From positions 19,279-83,278 of the forward strand of contig JALCME010000023.1 of the NCBI GenBank assembly GCA_022648295.1: DNA of 64,000 bases, in the 5' to 3' direction. Positions 42,252 through 53,144 of the stretch are shown piece by piece. Position numbers and translations under genes: made by a program. The notes under the pieces are model-generated. The model saw nothing but the letters and a program-made list of their open reading frames with translations. It ran no database searches and was not told the origin of the DNA. The stretch comes from Bacteroides sp. (lineage in GTDB: Bacteria; Bacteroidota; Bacteroidia; Bacteroidales; Bacteroidaceae). The stretch's first letter is position 1; each line of letters opens with the position of its first letter.

Positions 42252-43925
42252 TTAATACTTGAAGCTACTTCCTCCTAAAAATTCCCTTAATAAAGAGGTA
42301 AACGGAATCTCTTTGTCTTGGATGGGTATAAAGTATTTGATAAATTTCAGTAGTCTGTAGGCTTCGGCATATTCTGGACAATTTCGTGGTACACTGTTTA
42401 GTATGGGCTCGGCATGGCAGCGTAATACTGCAAATTCAAAGAGCAGTGCGGAATTGAACATGACGTCTGCATTCTCTTGATAGGGAAAAATCCATTTATC
42501 TTCTCCCGCTCGGACACTTGGCCAGCGTGAAATAGTCTCTTGGGCAGAATATCCCCGGTAATTGTAGTCGCGAATGATACGTCTTAAAAGCCGATTATCT
42601 GTTGTTGGAATCCAGTTGTGATCATCCAGTGATATTGTGGTCAGGGCGGAAACATAGATTTTATACTTGTTTGTTACCGGGATTTGAGGGGTAAGTTCCG
42701 GATTCAAAGCGTGTATACCTTCCAATATTAGTATGGTGTGTTCGTCTATCTTAAGCTTATCACCCCGATATTCTTTTTTCCCTAAAGTAAAGTTAAAACG
42801 CGGCAGCTCTATTTCTTCTCCTCGTAAAAGAGCCTGTACGTGCTGATTGAATAATTCAAGATCGAGTGCATAGAGCGATTCATAATCGTAATTGCCTTTT
42901 TCATCTTTAGGAGTCTCTTCCCGGTCTTTAAAGTAGTTGTCAAGAGAGATGGGATATGGACGTAGCCCATTGGTCATTAATTGTACGGACAGGCGTTTGC
43001 TGAAAGTGGTTTTACCGGATGAAGAAGGTCCCGAAATAAGCACTAGCCTGATCTTGTTTCCATTTTCTCCCCGGTTGTATATGGCATCGGCTATTTGCGC
43101 TATCTTTTTTTCCTGTAAAGCTTCCGCCACATTGATGAGGTCGGTGGCATGTCCTTTTTGGCAGGCAAGATTAAAGTCTCCCACATTACCTAATCCCATG
43201 ATGTAATTCCAGTGAAGGTGCTCCTTGAAGACATCAAGCATCTTTTCTTGTTTCACCACCTCTTCCAGTGCCGTTGGATTATCTTTATTGGGGATTCGGA
43301 GCAACAGCCCGTCGTAGTACTTCACAATGTCGAAGAGCTTGACGAAACCGGCACTAGGGAGAAGACTGCCGTAATAATAATCTACGGTGTCACCTAGCGT
43401 ATAGTAATACGTATAAATTGATCCGGATGTTTCCAGCAGTTTTACTTTATCGTCCATACCTCTTTCACTAAAAATACGTACAGCCTCACTGGTGTGGCAT
43501 TCCGTACGACGGAAAGGAATGTCTTCGGCTATGATTTCCTGCATGCGTGCCTTGATAGCGGTTACATCTTCCAATGTGAGCGGGCGCTTGATGTCCAGAT
43601 TGCAAAAGTATCCCTTGGATACCGGGTGTTCCACGTATAGTTTACCTTCCGGGAAAAGTTCGCTGGTTGCTTTGTACAAGATGAAACATAAGCTACGTAC
43701 ATAGGTTCGCATTCCTGATGGATCTCGTACATCAAGGAATTCGATGTCTTTATTGTTGTATACTCTAAAATTCAGTCCTTCGGTGCGGTTGTTGACTTTG
43801 GCACTGACAACCTGATAAGGAAAATCTAAATTGAAGCCATAATAAATGTCCAAAAGTGAGCTTCCGATAGGGAATTCTTTATAAATATTATTATTTTTGC
43901 AACAAATTTGTAACATGTGTTTCAT
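42252..43925 (-). CDS. Nucleoside kinase (uridine kinase/phosphoribulokinase family)
   Basis: P-loop SGPSSSGKTTFSKRL, DNYFKDREETPKDEKGNYDYESLYALDL, LEGIHALNP. Confidence 0.88.
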   Translation of the reverse strand: MKHMLQICCKNNNIYKEFPIGSSLLDIYYGFNLDFPYQVVSAKVNNRTEGLNFRVYNNKDIEFLDVRDPSGMRTYVRSLCFILYKATSELFPEGKLYVEHPVSKGYFCNLDIKRPLTLEDVTAIKARMQEIIAEDIPFRRTECHTSEAVRIFSERGMDDKVKLLETSGSIYTYYYTLGDTVDYYYGSLLPSAGFVKLFDIVKYYDGLLLRIPNKDNPTALEEVVKQEKMLDVFKEHLHWNYIMGLGNVGDFNLACQKGHATDLINVAEALQEKKIAQIADAIYNRGENGNKIRLVLISGPSSSGKTTFSKRLSVQLMTNGLRPYPISLDNYFKDREETPKDEKGNYDYESLYALDLELFNQHVQALLRGEEIELPRFNFTLGKKEYRGDKLKIDEHTILILEGIHALNPELTPQIPVTNKYKIYVSALTTISLDDHNWIPTTDNRLLRRIIRDYNYRGYSAQETISRWPSVRAGEDKWIFPYQENADVMFNSALLFEFAVLRCHAEPILNSVPRNCPEYAEAYRLLKFIKYFIPIQDKEIPFTSLLREFLGGSSFKY

Positions 43926-44007
43926 ACATCTCTATTTTAGTTAATTAACACGTTAAATATAGGGCATAATAACAGATGTGGCAATAAAACCCATTAATTA
44001 ATTAAAA

Positions 44008-45705
44008 ATGGAATATTCTTTTTATGATTTTTTAAAGCTGCTTGGTTCGTTGGCTTTATTTCTCTACGGAATGAAGATCATGAGTGAAGGACTTCAGAAA
44101 TTTGCCGGCGACAGGTTAAGGAAAATTCTTACGGCAATGACTACCAACCGGGTGACTGGCGTGTTGACCGGCGTTCTTATTACAGCTCTTATTCAATCTT
44201 CTTCCGCCACTACGGTTATGGTGGTGAGTTTTGTAAATGCCGGCTTACTGACTCTGGGACAGTCCATTGGAGTGATTATGGGTGCTAATATTGGAACTAC
44301 TGTCACGGCGTGGATTATTTCCGCATTAGGTTTCAAAGTTGATATTGCTGCTTTTTCCTTACCCTTACTTGCTATAGGAATCCCTCTTATCTTTTCTCAT
44401 AAAAGTAATCGCAAATCCATAGGTGAATTTATATTTGGCTTCTCCTTTCTCTTTATGGGACTTGCTTCATTGCAACTCAATGCTCCAGATCTGAAATCGA
44501 ATCCTGAGATGTTGGCGTTTGTGCAACGTTATACTGATATGGGTTATCTTTCAATCCTGTTGTTTGTCTTAATCGGTACGGCTTTAACCATGATTGTGCA
44601 AGCATCATCTGCTACTATGGCTATTACACTTATTATGTGTGCTAACGGTTGGATTAGCTTTGAACTGGGTGCAGCGTTAGTACTGGGGGAGAATATCGGA
44701 ACAACCATTACTGCAAATCTTGCAGCCTTGACTGGTAATACGCAAGCGAGGAGGGCGGCTTTAGCACATTTGGTATTTAATATATTTGGTGTGATTTGGG
44801 TTCTACTTTTATTCTCTCCTTTTACCAGGGGAGTGTCTTGGATTGTGGAGCATGTGATGCATATTACCGATCCTACCTTGTCGGTACCTTTTAAATTATC
44901 AGCATTCCATACCTGTTTCAATGTTTGTAATGTATTGATATTGATTTGGTTCGTTAAGTTTATAGAACGTACAGTCTGTGCCATTATTCCTCAAAAAGAG
45001 ACGGATGAAGAGTACCGTCTGCGCTTTATTTCGGGTGGTATGCTTTCTACGGCGGAACTTTCCATATTGCAGGCGCGCAAGGAGATACATTTATTTGCCG
45101 AACGTACACATCGTATGTTTAATATGGTGCAGGACCTGCTGCATACGGAGAAAGACGATGATTTTAATAAATTATTTAGTCGTGTGGAGAAGTACGAGAA
45201 TATTAGTGATAGCATGGAGCTAGAAATAGCTAACTATTTGAATCAGGTATCCGAAGGACGTTTAAGTTCGGAAAGTAAGCTGCAAATACGCGCTATGCTT
45301 CGCGAAGTAACAGAGATAGAAAGTATAGGAGATAGTTGCTATAATTTAGCACGTACTATTAATCGTAAACGGCAAACCAATCAAGATTTCACTGAAAAGC
45401 AATATGAACACATTCATTTTATGATGAAACTGACTGATGATGCCTTATTGCAAATGATTATTGTAGTGGAGCGTCCGGAACATCAAAGTATTGATGTAAA
45501 TAAGTCCTTCAATATTGAAAACGAAATAAATAATTATCGTAATCAATTAAAGAACCAGAATATTTTGGATGTCAATAATAAGGAATATGACTACCAAATG
45601 GGGGTTTACTACATGGACATCATAGGGGAATGTGAGAAATTGGGCGATTACGTGGTCAATGTTGTTGAGGCCAGCAGCGATATAAAAGAAAAGAAAGCGT
45701 CCTAG
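44008..45705 (+). CDS. Na/Pi cotransporter family protein with PhoU-like C-terminus
   Basis: Duplicated [19 protein letters not shown] / [26 protein letters not shown] / GENIGTT motifs. Confidence 0.93.
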   Translation: MEYSFYDFLKLLGSLALFLYGMKIMSEGLQKFAGDRLRKILTAMTTNRVTGVLTGVLITALIQSSSATTVMVVSFVNAGLLTLGQSIGVIMGANIGTTVTAWIISALGFKVDIAAFSLPLLAIGIPLIFSHKSNRKSIGEFIFGFSFLFMGLASLQLNAPDLKSNPEMLAFVQRYTDMGYLSILLFVLIGTALTMIVQASSATMAITLIMCANGWISFELGAALVLGENIGTTITANLAALTGNTQARRAALAHLVFNIFGVIWVLLLFSPFTRGVSWIVEHVMHITDPTLSVPFKLSAFHTCFNVCNVLILIWFVKFIERTVCAIIPQKETDEEYRLRFISGGMLSTAELSILQARKEIHLFAERTHRMFNMVQDLLHTEKDDDFNKLFSRVEKYENISDSMELEIANYLNQVSEGRLSSESKLQIRAMLREVTEIESIGDSCYNLARTINRKRQTNQDFTEKQYEHIHFMMKLTDDALLQMIIVVERPEHQSIDVNKSFNIENEINNYRNQLKNQNILDVNNKEYDYQMGVYYMDIIGECEKLGDYVVNVVEASSDIKEKKAS

Positions 45706-45863
45706 GACACTTTCTCAAAATCTTCTTTTCCAACTCCACAGAGGGGGCAAACCCAATCATTGGGGAGGTCTTCGAATGCTGTTCCGGGTTCAATACCATT
45801 GTCTGGGTCACCTATCTCCGGATCATAAATGTAATCGCAGCCTGTGCACATGTACTTATCCAT
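45702..45863 (-). CDS. Rubredoxin
   Basis: Manual translation: [53 protein letters not shown]; two CxxC motifs. Below the size cut-off of the ORF track. Confidence 0.95.
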   Translation of the reverse strand: MDKYMCTGCDYIYDPEIGDPDNGIEPGTAFEDLPNDWVCPLCGVGKEDFEKVS

Positions 45864-45937
45864 AATTTTATGTTTTTATTATATTCTCATAAACAAGATA
45901 TTTGTTGCTTTTGTTTTTAACTTTAAACGGAAAGAAA

Positions 45938-45945
45938 TATCTTTG
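45938..45945 (+). promoter_or_regulatory. Candidate -7 box (TATCTTTG)
   Basis: TAnnTTTG upstream of the kinase at 45977. Confidence 0.35.
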
Positions 45946-45976
45946 TTCCGTCTAACTAATTGTAATCTATATTATT

Positions 45977-47215
45977 ATGGTGGGAACTCTAATCGGCGTG
46001 CTACTTTTGACAGGGGGAGTAGCACTGTATGCATTGCAACTTGATAAAAACAGAAAGCTGTTGTGCCGGGTAGAAGCTTCCGATAAGGCAGTGATGAATT
46101 ATGAAACACTGCTAAAGGCTGTTCTGCAAAATATCCATGCTTTTATTTTATTGGTTAACAGGAATTGTGAAGTTGTCCGTACAAACTATTATGATATTAC
46201 CGGCACTCAGGAAACTGGCAAGGTTGTGCGTGTCGGTGATTTATTGAGATGTGATAATGCTTTGTCATCTGCGGGTGGCTGTGGAACTCATGCATCCTGT
46301 AGCTTTTGCCCTATTCGAAAGGCGATAGAACAGGTGTTTTTTAGTAAGCAGGATTTTGTTAACCTGGAGGCTACAATGAGCATTAGAGATGCTGAAGGAA
46401 AAGCCTCAGAACATATTACTCATGTATCGGGTGAATATATGCAAATAGGCAGTGAGGACTACGTGGTAATTACAGTCCATGATGTAACGCATTTGATGCA
46501 GATGAAAAATGCATTGGAGAAGGCAAATCAAGATGTTCTAAATGCGGATAAGGCAAAGTCTGCTTTCTTGGCCAATATGAGTCATGAGATACGTACGCCG
46601 CTGAATGCCATTGTCGGATTCTCTGAGCTGATGGCATCTGCCTGTACTGAAGAAGAAAAGGCGCAGTATTTTGAAATTATCCGTTCTAATAATGAATTGT
46701 TGCAGCAATTAATAGCCGATATATTGGATCTGTCCAAAATAGAGGCGGGTACGTTGGAGTTTATTTTTACGGATGTGGATGTGAACCAATTGATGCTCGA
46801 TTTGGAACAATTATTTAAAATGCGTTTGGCTGAACAAGCCAGTTCTATCCAACTGGTTCGAGAGGTTCCTCTGCAAGAATGCTCCATGCGTACAGACCGG
46901 AATAGGTTGGCGCAGGTCCTTTCTAACTTCATGACAAATGCTATTAAGTTCACTGATTCCGGGAGCATTACGTTAGGGTATAGGCCTTGTGAGAGTGGCT
47001 TGTATTTCTATGTAAAGGATACAGGGGTTGGCATTTCGAAGGACAAAGTTGGACATGTTTTTGAGCGTTTTGTCAGGGTAAATCTGGAAAAACAGGGTAC
47101 GGGCTTGGGACTTTCTATCTGTGAGATGATTGTTCGTAAACTGGGGGGACAGATTGGAGTTGAGTCAGAGCTGGGTAAAGGTTCTACGTTTTGGTTTGTA
47201 CTTCCACTACAATGA
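45977..47215 (+). CDS. PAS-domain sensor histidine kinase
   Basis: TM, PAS-like region, [45 protein letters not shown]; no receiver domain. Confidence 0.93.
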   Translation: MVGTLIGVLLLTGGVALYALQLDKNRKLLCRVEASDKAVMNYETLLKAVLQNIHAFILLVNRNCEVVRTNYYDITGTQETGKVVRVGDLLRCDNALSSAGGCGTHASCSFCPIRKAIEQVFFSKQDFVNLEATMSIRDAEGKASEHITHVSGEYMQIGSEDYVVITVHDVTHLMQMKNALEKANQDVLNADKAKSAFLANMSHEIRTPLNAIVGFSELMASACTEEEKAQYFEIIRSNNELLQQLIADILDLSKIEAGTLEFIFTDVDVNQLMLDLEQLFKMRLAEQASSIQLVREVPLQECSMRTDRNRLAQVLSNFMTNAIKFTDSGSITLGYRPCESGLYFYVKDTGVGISKDKVGHVFERFVRVNLEKQGTGLGLSICEMIVRKLGGQIGVESELGKGSTFWFVLPLQ

Positions 47216-47275
47216 ATAATTGTATCGCTTTTGCTCTGTATATTGTGTTGTCTACGTGTTTAATTATAATTTCAT

Positions 47276-49960
47276 ATGGGTATTGTAAAGAGTGAATATG
47301 ATCGCATAGGGCTCTCTAATGAGGAAGTACGAAGAAATCGTGAGAAATATGGACTCAATTTATTAACACCTCCCAAACGCTCTTCTTTATGGAAACTATA
47401 TCTCGAGAAATTTGAAGATCCTGTTATCAGGATACTATTAGTAGCGGCTTTATTTTCTTTAGCAATTTCAGTAGTAGAGAATGAGTATGCCGAAACTATT
47501 GGCATTATTGCTGCGATTTTACTGGCTACGGGTATCGGTTTCTTTTTTGAATATGATGCGAATAAGAAGTTTGATTTATTGAATGCTGTAAACGAAGAAA
47601 CTTTAGTGAAAGTTGTTCGGAATGGCGGTGTACAGGAGGTTCCTCGTAAAGAAATAGTTGTGGGGGATGTGGTGATATTGGAGACGGGGGAGGAGATTCC
47701 GGCAGATGGGAAATTGATGGAAGCCGTTTCTTTGCAGGTTAATGAATCCAATCTGACAGGTGAGCCTGTTGTGAACAAAACTGTGGTGGAAGAAGATTTT
47801 GATGAAGAGGCTACGTATGCGTCCGACCAGGTTTTGCGGGGTACTATGGTTGTAGATGGGCATGGTACTATGCGTGTTCACGATGTAGGTGATGCAACTG
47901 AGATAGGGAAAGTGGCACGTCAAAGTATGGAACAGACATTTGAGCCAACTCCACTGAATAAACAACTTACTAAGCTGGCCAATTTTATCGGAAAAATAGG
48001 CTTTTCGGTCGCAGGTTTGGCTTTTGTCCTGTTCTTTGTAAAGGACGTTTTGTTGGTTTATCATTTTAAGTCCTTTCATTCTTTCTCTGATTGGCTTCCG
48101 GCTCTGGAAGATACCCTGCAATACTTTATGATGGCGGTTACGCTCATTGTGATGGCGGTTCCTGAAGGTTTACCAATGAGTGTGACGCTGAGTCTTGCAC
48201 TGAATATGCGGCGTATGCTTTCTACCAATAATCTAGTTCGGAAGATGCATGCCTGCGAAACAATGGGAGCCATAACTGTGATTTGTACGGATAAGACGGG
48301 TACGTTGACCCAGAATATGATGCAAGTGTATGAGTCCGGTTTTTATGGCCTGAGAAATGACGGTGAACTGGCAGAAGATGATATCAGCAATTTAATAGCG
48401 GAAGGAATTAGTGCCAACTCTACGGCTTTTTTAGAAAGGAATGTAGAGGCAGGGAAGAGTAAAGGAGTCGGGAATCCGACAGAAGTTGCTTTATTGTTAT
48501 GGTTGGATACACGGGGGCGTAATTATTTAGAGTTGCGTGAACGAGCGTCAGTGATTGATCAGCTAACTTTCTCTACGGAGCGGAAATATATGGCAACGTT
48601 GGTGCAGTCTCCTCTCATGGGGCGGAAAGTGCTTTATGTAAAAGGAGCCCCCGAAATAGTACTGGGCAAATGCAAGGATGTTGTTTTGAAAGATAGTCAG
48701 ATCAATACGGAAGAATATCGTTCCTCTGTAGAGAATCAACTACTTGGTTATCAGAAGATGGCTATGCGTACACTTGGTTTTGCATTTAAATTTGTGGACG
48801 ATGCTGATATCAGAGAGTGCGTAGAGTTGATTGCTGTTGGAGACTTGTCCTTTTTGGGGGTGGTTGCTATCAGTGACCCTGTCCGACCGGATGTATCTGC
48901 GGCGATTAGCAAATGCCAGTCAGCAGGCATTGATATTAAGATTGTGACAGGCGATACCCCCGGTACAGCTACTGAAATAGCTAAACAGATTGGCTTGTGG
49001 ACTCCCGAGGATACGGAGTATAACCGGATTACCGGGAATGACTTTGCCCGATTGACGGATGAAGAGGCACTCAAACGTGTGACAAATTTGAAGATTATGT
49101 CGCGCGCACGTCCTACCGATAAGCAGCGTTTGGTACGGTTGCTACAACAAAATGGTGCGGTAGTGGCAGTGACCGGTGACGGTACGAATGATGCTCCGGC
49201 GCTGAATTATGCCCAAGTGGGGCTTTCGATGGGTACTGGTACTTCTGTCGCTAAGGAAGCCAGCGATATAACTTTACTGGATGATTCGTTTAATAGCATA
49301 GGAACGGCTGTGATGTGGGGGCGTTCGTTATATAAAAATATCCAGCGTTTTATCGTTTTTCAGCTGACTATCAATTTGGTAGCATTGCTTATTGTGCTGT
49401 TGGGAGCCTTAATTGGGACGGCTTTACCGTTAACGGTAACTCAAATGCTGTGGGTGAATCTGATTATGGATACTTTTGCTGCTTTGGCATTGGCCTCTAT
49501 TCCTCCTGATGAAAGTGTGATGGGTGAAAAGCCACGTGGGAATGATGATTTTATTATTTCCCGGCCGATGCTTAACTCCATTCTGGGTATGGGAGGAATT
49601 TTTCTAGTCTTACTTTTGGGGATGCTATTTTGGTTTAATCGTGCAGAAGGGGGGATGACCGTACACCGCTTAACCATATTTTTCACCTTTTTTGTTATGC
49701 TGCAATTCTGGAATTTATTTAATGCTGGAGTATTTGGCACTTCGGATTCTGCTTTTAAACGAATTTCCAAGTCGTATGGCTTGGAATTTATTATCTTTGC
49801 CATTTTAATAGGACAGTTCTTTATCGTACAGTTCGGTGGTGCTGTATTTCGTACAGAGCCGCTTGATTTCTCTACCTGGGTGGTAATTATTGCTTCTACT
49901 TCCCTAGTCCTGTGGATAGGTGAAGCAATACGCTTTATCAGGCGTTTAATAAAAAAATAA
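47276..49960 (+). CDS. Calcium-translocating P-type ATPase, PMCA-like
   Basis: DKTGTLTQN, TGEPV, KGAPE, TGDGTNDAPAL, MAVPEGLPM. Confidence 0.95.
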   Translation: MGIVKSEYDRIGLSNEEVRRNREKYGLNLLTPPKRSSLWKLYLEKFEDPVIRILLVAALFSLAISVVENEYAETIGIIAAILLATGIGFFFEYDANKKFDLLNAVNEETLVKVVRNGGVQEVPRKEIVVGDVVILETGEEIPADGKLMEAVSLQVNESNLTGEPVVNKTVVEEDFDEEATYASDQVLRGTMVVDGHGTMRVHDVGDATEIGKVARQSMEQTFEPTPLNKQLTKLANFIGKIGFSVAGLAFVLFFVKDVLLVYHFKSFHSFSDWLPALEDTLQYFMMAVTLIVMAVPEGLPMSVTLSLALNMRRMLSTNNLVRKMHACETMGAITVICTDKTGTLTQNMMQVYESGFYGLRNDGELAEDDISNLIAEGISANSTAFLERNVEAGKSKGVGNPTEVALLLWLDTRGRNYLELRERASVIDQLTFSTERKYMATLVQSPLMGRKVLYVKGAPEIVLGKCKDVVLKDSQINTEEYRSSVENQLLGYQKMAMRTLGFAFKFVDDADIRECVELIAVGDLSFLGVVAISDPVRPDVSAAISKCQSAGIDIKIVTGDTPGTATEIAKQIGLWTPEDTEYNRITGNDFARLTDEEALKRVTNLKIMSRARPTDKQRLVRLLQQNGAVVAVTGDGTNDAPALNYAQVGLSMGTGTSVAKEASDITLLDDSFNSIGTAVMWGRSLYKNIQRFIVFQLTINLVALLIVLLGALIGTALPLTVTQMLWVNLIMDTFAALALASIPPDESVMGEKPRGNDDFIISRPMLNSILGMGGIFLVLLLGMLFWFNRAEGGMTVHRLTIFFTFFVMLQFWNLFNAGVFGTSDSAFKRISKSYGLEFIIFAILIGQFFIVQFGGAVFRTEPLDFSTWVVIIASTSLVLWIGEAIRFIRRLIKK

Positions 49961-49963
49961 AAG

Positions 49964-50581
49964 ATGGAAAAAAAAGGAATTAAAAACCTTATTATTGATT
50001 TTGGCGGAGTTTTGATTGATTTGGACCGTCAGCGTTGTCTTGATAATTTTGATAAATTGGGCATGCCGGGCATAGAGGCGATGCTCGATGTCTGTCATCA
50101 GCAAGGCTTCTTCTTACAACATGAGAAGGGACTGATTACAAGTGCCGAATTTAGGAATGCACTGCGGGAACATATGGGAAAAATGGTTTCGGATGCCCAC
50201 ATTGATGCTGCATGGAATAGCTTCTTAGTTGGCATTCCCACTTATAAATTGGATTTGCTGTTGAGATTGCGTAAGAACTATGTGGTGTATTTATTGAGTA
50301 ATACTAACGATATTCATTGGAAGTGGGCATGCAAAAATGCATTTCCTTATAAAACCTTCAAGGTTGAAGATTATTTCGAAAGCATCTATCTTTCTTATAA
50401 AATGCATATGGTAAAACCGGATGTGAATATTTTCCAGGCAGTTCTGGATGATACCGGCATTGATCCCGGAGAGACTTTGTTTCTAGATGATTCGGCTGAA
50501 AATTGTCGTGCGGCCGAAACATTGGGTATTGTTACTTACACTCCGAATGCAGGAGAAGACTGGAGCCATTTATTTAAGTAA
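49964..50581 (+). CDS. HAD family phosphatase
   Basis: DFGGVLIDLD, LLSNTNDIH, KPDVNIFQ, FLDDSAENCRAAETLG. Confidence 0.9.
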   Translation: MEKKGIKNLIIDFGGVLIDLDRQRCLDNFDKLGMPGIEAMLDVCHQQGFFLQHEKGLITSAEFRNALREHMGKMVSDAHIDAAWNSFLVGIPTYKLDLLLRLRKNYVVYLLSNTNDIHWKWACKNAFPYKTFKVEDYFESIYLSYKMHMVKPDVNIFQAVLDDTGIDPGETLFLDDSAENCRAAETLGIVTYTPNAGEDWSHLFK

Positions 50582-50611
50582 TTGTTTATAAAAGGATAAT
50601 ATATATAGGTT

Positions 50612-51529
50612 ATGCAGGTGGTTCGTACGATGCCAGAAATGTTCCCGAAACCGTGTGTTGCTACTATCGGTTTTTTTGATGGGGTACATTGTGGACATCG
50701 TTTTTTAATAAAGCAAGTGTGTGAAGCAGCTACCGAGCGCGGGTATGCTTCCACGGTAGTGACTTTTCCTACGCATCCGCGTAAAGTCATGCAAGCGGAT
50801 TTCTGTCCCAGGCTGTTGACAACTTACGAAGAGAAAATTGATTTGCTTGGAGAGACGGGGCTGGATTATTGTATGATACTCGATTTTACCCTCGAAGTTG
50901 CTACTTTATCTGCACGGGAATTTATGGCTTTTCTTCAAAAGCACTATAATATACAAGCTCTGGTAGTGGGGTATGATCATCGCTTCGGGCATAATCGGAG
51001 TGAAGGTTTTGCCGATTATGTCAATTATGGAAAAGAATTGGGCATGGAGGTGCTCCTTGCACAGGCATATTTAGACAAAAGCATTGCGGTTAGCTCTTCG
51101 GGTATTAGAAATCTGCTGTTAAGTGGGGATGTGTCCGAAGCTGCCATTCGCTTGGGGTATGATTATTTTTTGGATGGTACGGTCATAACCGGTTATCGAG
51201 TGGGGCGTACAATCGGATTTCCTACGGCCAATCTTCGGGTGGATAATGCAGATAAGCTGCTTCCCTCCGATGGAGTATATGCCGTTCGTGTCACTGTAGG
51301 TGGAAAAGTGTATTCCGGCATGCTTGATATAGGAACTCGTCCCACGTTTGATAATGGAGGCAAGCATAGCATTGAAGTACATATTCTGCATTTTCATGCC
51401 GATATTTATGGTGAGGTCATCCGCCTATCCTTTGTCCGGTACATTCGTCCGGATATAAAGTTTGCTTCTGTTGATGAGCTTATTGCTCAACTTCATAAAG
51501 ATGCAAAGACTGTTGAGGGCATTCTTTGA
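50612..51529 (+). CDS. ribF: Bifunctional riboflavin kinase/FAD synthetase
   Basis: ATIGFFDGVHCGHRFLI, VVGYDHRFGHNR, GRTIGFPTANL, TFDNGG. Confidence 0.95.
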   Translation: MQVVRTMPEMFPKPCVATIGFFDGVHCGHRFLIKQVCEAATERGYASTVVTFPTHPRKVMQADFCPRLLTTYEEKIDLLGETGLDYCMILDFTLEVATLSAREFMAFLQKHYNIQALVVGYDHRFGHNRSEGFADYVNYGKELGMEVLLAQAYLDKSIAVSSSGIRNLLLSGDVSEAAIRLGYDYFLDGTVITGYRVGRTIGFPTANLRVDNADKLLPSDGVYAVRVTVGGKVYSGMLDIGTRPTFDNGGKHSIEVHILHFHADIYGEVIRLSFVRYIRPDIKFASVDELIAQLHKDAKTVEGIL

Positions 51530-51824
51530 TTTTTGGCTATTTTTACGTTTTTGAATCTGTTCCAGTCCTGTTGATTCAAACAATTTAGGACTGCTATTTC
51601 TATATCATCTTCGGTTATGCGAAATAGCGGTTTATTTACGTATCGTTATATAACTCCCCTTTAATTTCTTTTCGGCTATTGGCTGTCGGTTTTTAGATAT
51701 TTACTAAAAAAGCCGGGACTAATCTGTGACATACAAGTCTTTCCAATATTAATGTATATAATTATAACCGTTAATACCTCTGTCATAACGAGGTAGTTAC
51801 ACTCACTTTGAATGTTATGCTCAA

Positions 51825-51912
51825 TTAAAAGCCTTTTATTACATAATTAAAAGGCTTCTATTGATGTTTTAAAAGGCTTTCATTACATGTATAAAAGCCT
51901 TTTAATATAACT
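51825..51912. repeat. Four tandem 22-bp units with core AAAAGSCTTTT
   Basis: Cores begin at 51827, 51849, 51871 and 51893: exact 22-bp period. Confidence 0.8.
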
Positions 51913-52072
51913 TCACATTTATGCCTATTCAGAATAGGTTGTAGCGTGATGGGTATAGATGTAGTAGCAGAGCAGTCAATGACTTTGTAGGAGTCTTTAT
52001 AGTGTATTTTATTTTTATTGATTTATATCTGTTTTGCTATTAGAAGTAAATGTTTGGTTTGAACAGTTGATG

Positions 52073-52112
52073 TTTATCGAAAATCACTTGTTTTTTATTG
52101 ATATTCGATAAA
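52073..52112. promoter_or_regulatory. Inverted repeat TTTATCGAAAATCA-N12-TGATATTCGATAAA
   Basis: 14-bp arms, 13/14 complementary; further ATATCGAAAAACGATAAAA at 52160-52178. Confidence 0.45.
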
Positions 52113-52216
52113 TATATTCTTTTTTTCTTGTTTATATAAAAATTATCCTTTTTATTTGCATATCGAAAAACGATAAAAGTTTATTGAATATCAAAAACTA
52201 TAAAGGTAAAAAGGTT

Positions 52217-52309
52217 ATGAAAGGGTCATTTATGAGTATCTCTTTGTTAGTGATTTCATTGTCAGTATTAATGGCAGTGCTCTGTGGAGCTACAGCAACT
52301 ATTGCCTGA
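52217..52309 (+). CDS. Possible 30-aa hydrophobic small protein
   Basis: MKGSFMSISLLVISLSVLMAVLCGATATIA*; single TM-like stretch, A/G-rich sequence just upstream; no homology known to me. Confidence 0.4.
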   Translation: MKGSFMSISLLVISLSVLMAVLCGATATIA

Positions 52310-52331
52310 TTCTCTAATCGAGGAAAATGTG

Positions 52332-52339
52332 TATCTTTG
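52332..52339 (+). promoter_or_regulatory. Candidate -7 box (TATCTTTG) for the CPBP/DUF2975 operon
   Basis: TAnnTTTG 25 nt upstream of the start at 52365. Confidence 0.45.
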
Positions 52340-52364
52340 TGCGTTTTTTAAAAGGAAAGAATAA

Positions 52365-53144
52365 ATGAAGGTAGCAATCAAGTTAGTGCTTATATATCTA
52401 TTGATGCAGATTCTTGGCATGTTGGTCGTTACGCCATTTGCCATGCTCTATAGTTTTATGGAGTACGGAGATATACAAAGAATGGCGGAGTTTTCTCTTA
52501 CTCCTTCTCTGTTGGCAGGCTTTCTGTTGATGGGAGCATATTTGTGGAAGCAGGGTTACTTATCCGGTGATAAGCAGATGTATTCATTCATTGGCATACC
52601 TTATTTGGGATGGAGTGTTGTGGCGTGTATTTCAGCCATTTTTCTGGTTGATTTTATCACATCCCGTTTGTCTTTCCTTCCTGATTGGATGAACAATACA
52701 TTTAATATCTTACAGTCAGGCTGGTTTGGCATTGTGTGTATTGCCGTGTTAGGTCCTGTCTTGGAAGAATTGCTATTTCGGGGGGCTATTACTAAGGTCT
52801 TGTTACAAAGGTATAGCCCGATGAAGGCTATCATCTTTTCAGCTCTGATTTTTGGTATTAGTCATATCAATCCGGCACAGGTTGTAGGTGCTTGCCTTGT
52901 GGGGCTTTTGTTGGGGTGGCTTTATTATAAGTCGGGCAGTGTTGTTCCCGGAATAATAATACATATCTTAAATAATAGCCTTTCTGTTTATTTAAGTATG
53001 AAGTATCCTGATGTGGATTATATATCAGACGTGATGGGGCAACCTTTATATTTGATCAGTTTAGTCGCTTCAGTCATTTTATTTATTGTATCTTTAAGGG
53101 CACTAAATGCATATAAACTTTGTGATACGGATGTAGACCTATGA
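52365..53144 (+). CDS. CPBP family intramembrane glutamic endopeptidase
   Basis: EELLFRGAI, FGISHINPAQ, HILNN motifs in a multi-TM protein. Confidence 0.92.
   Translation: MKVAIKLVLIYLLMQILGMLVVTPFAMLYSFMEYGDIQRMAEFSLTPSLLAGFLLMGAYLWKQGYLSGDKQMYSFIGIPYLGWSVVACISAIFLVDFITSRLSFLPDWMNNTFNILQSGWFGIVCIAVLGPVLEELLFRGAITKVLLQRYSPMKAIIFSALIFGISHINPAQVVGACLVGLLLGWLYYKSGSVVPGIIIHILNNSLSVYLSMKYPDVDYISDVMGQPLYLISLVASVILFIVSLRALNAYKLCDTDVDL

Noticed and set aside
47603-48121. 172-aa minus-strand ORF inside the Ca-ATPase gene
   Set aside because: Antisense to a strongly conserved P-type ATPase; no motif.
51563-51593. CAGTCCT/AGGACTG inverted repeat after ribF
   Set aside because: Only 7-bp arms with a long loop and no clear T-tract; too weak to call a terminator.
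51825-51912. Possible mini-CRISPR
   Set aside because: Units are directly tandem with no unique spacers and no cas genes; reported as a phased repeat instead.
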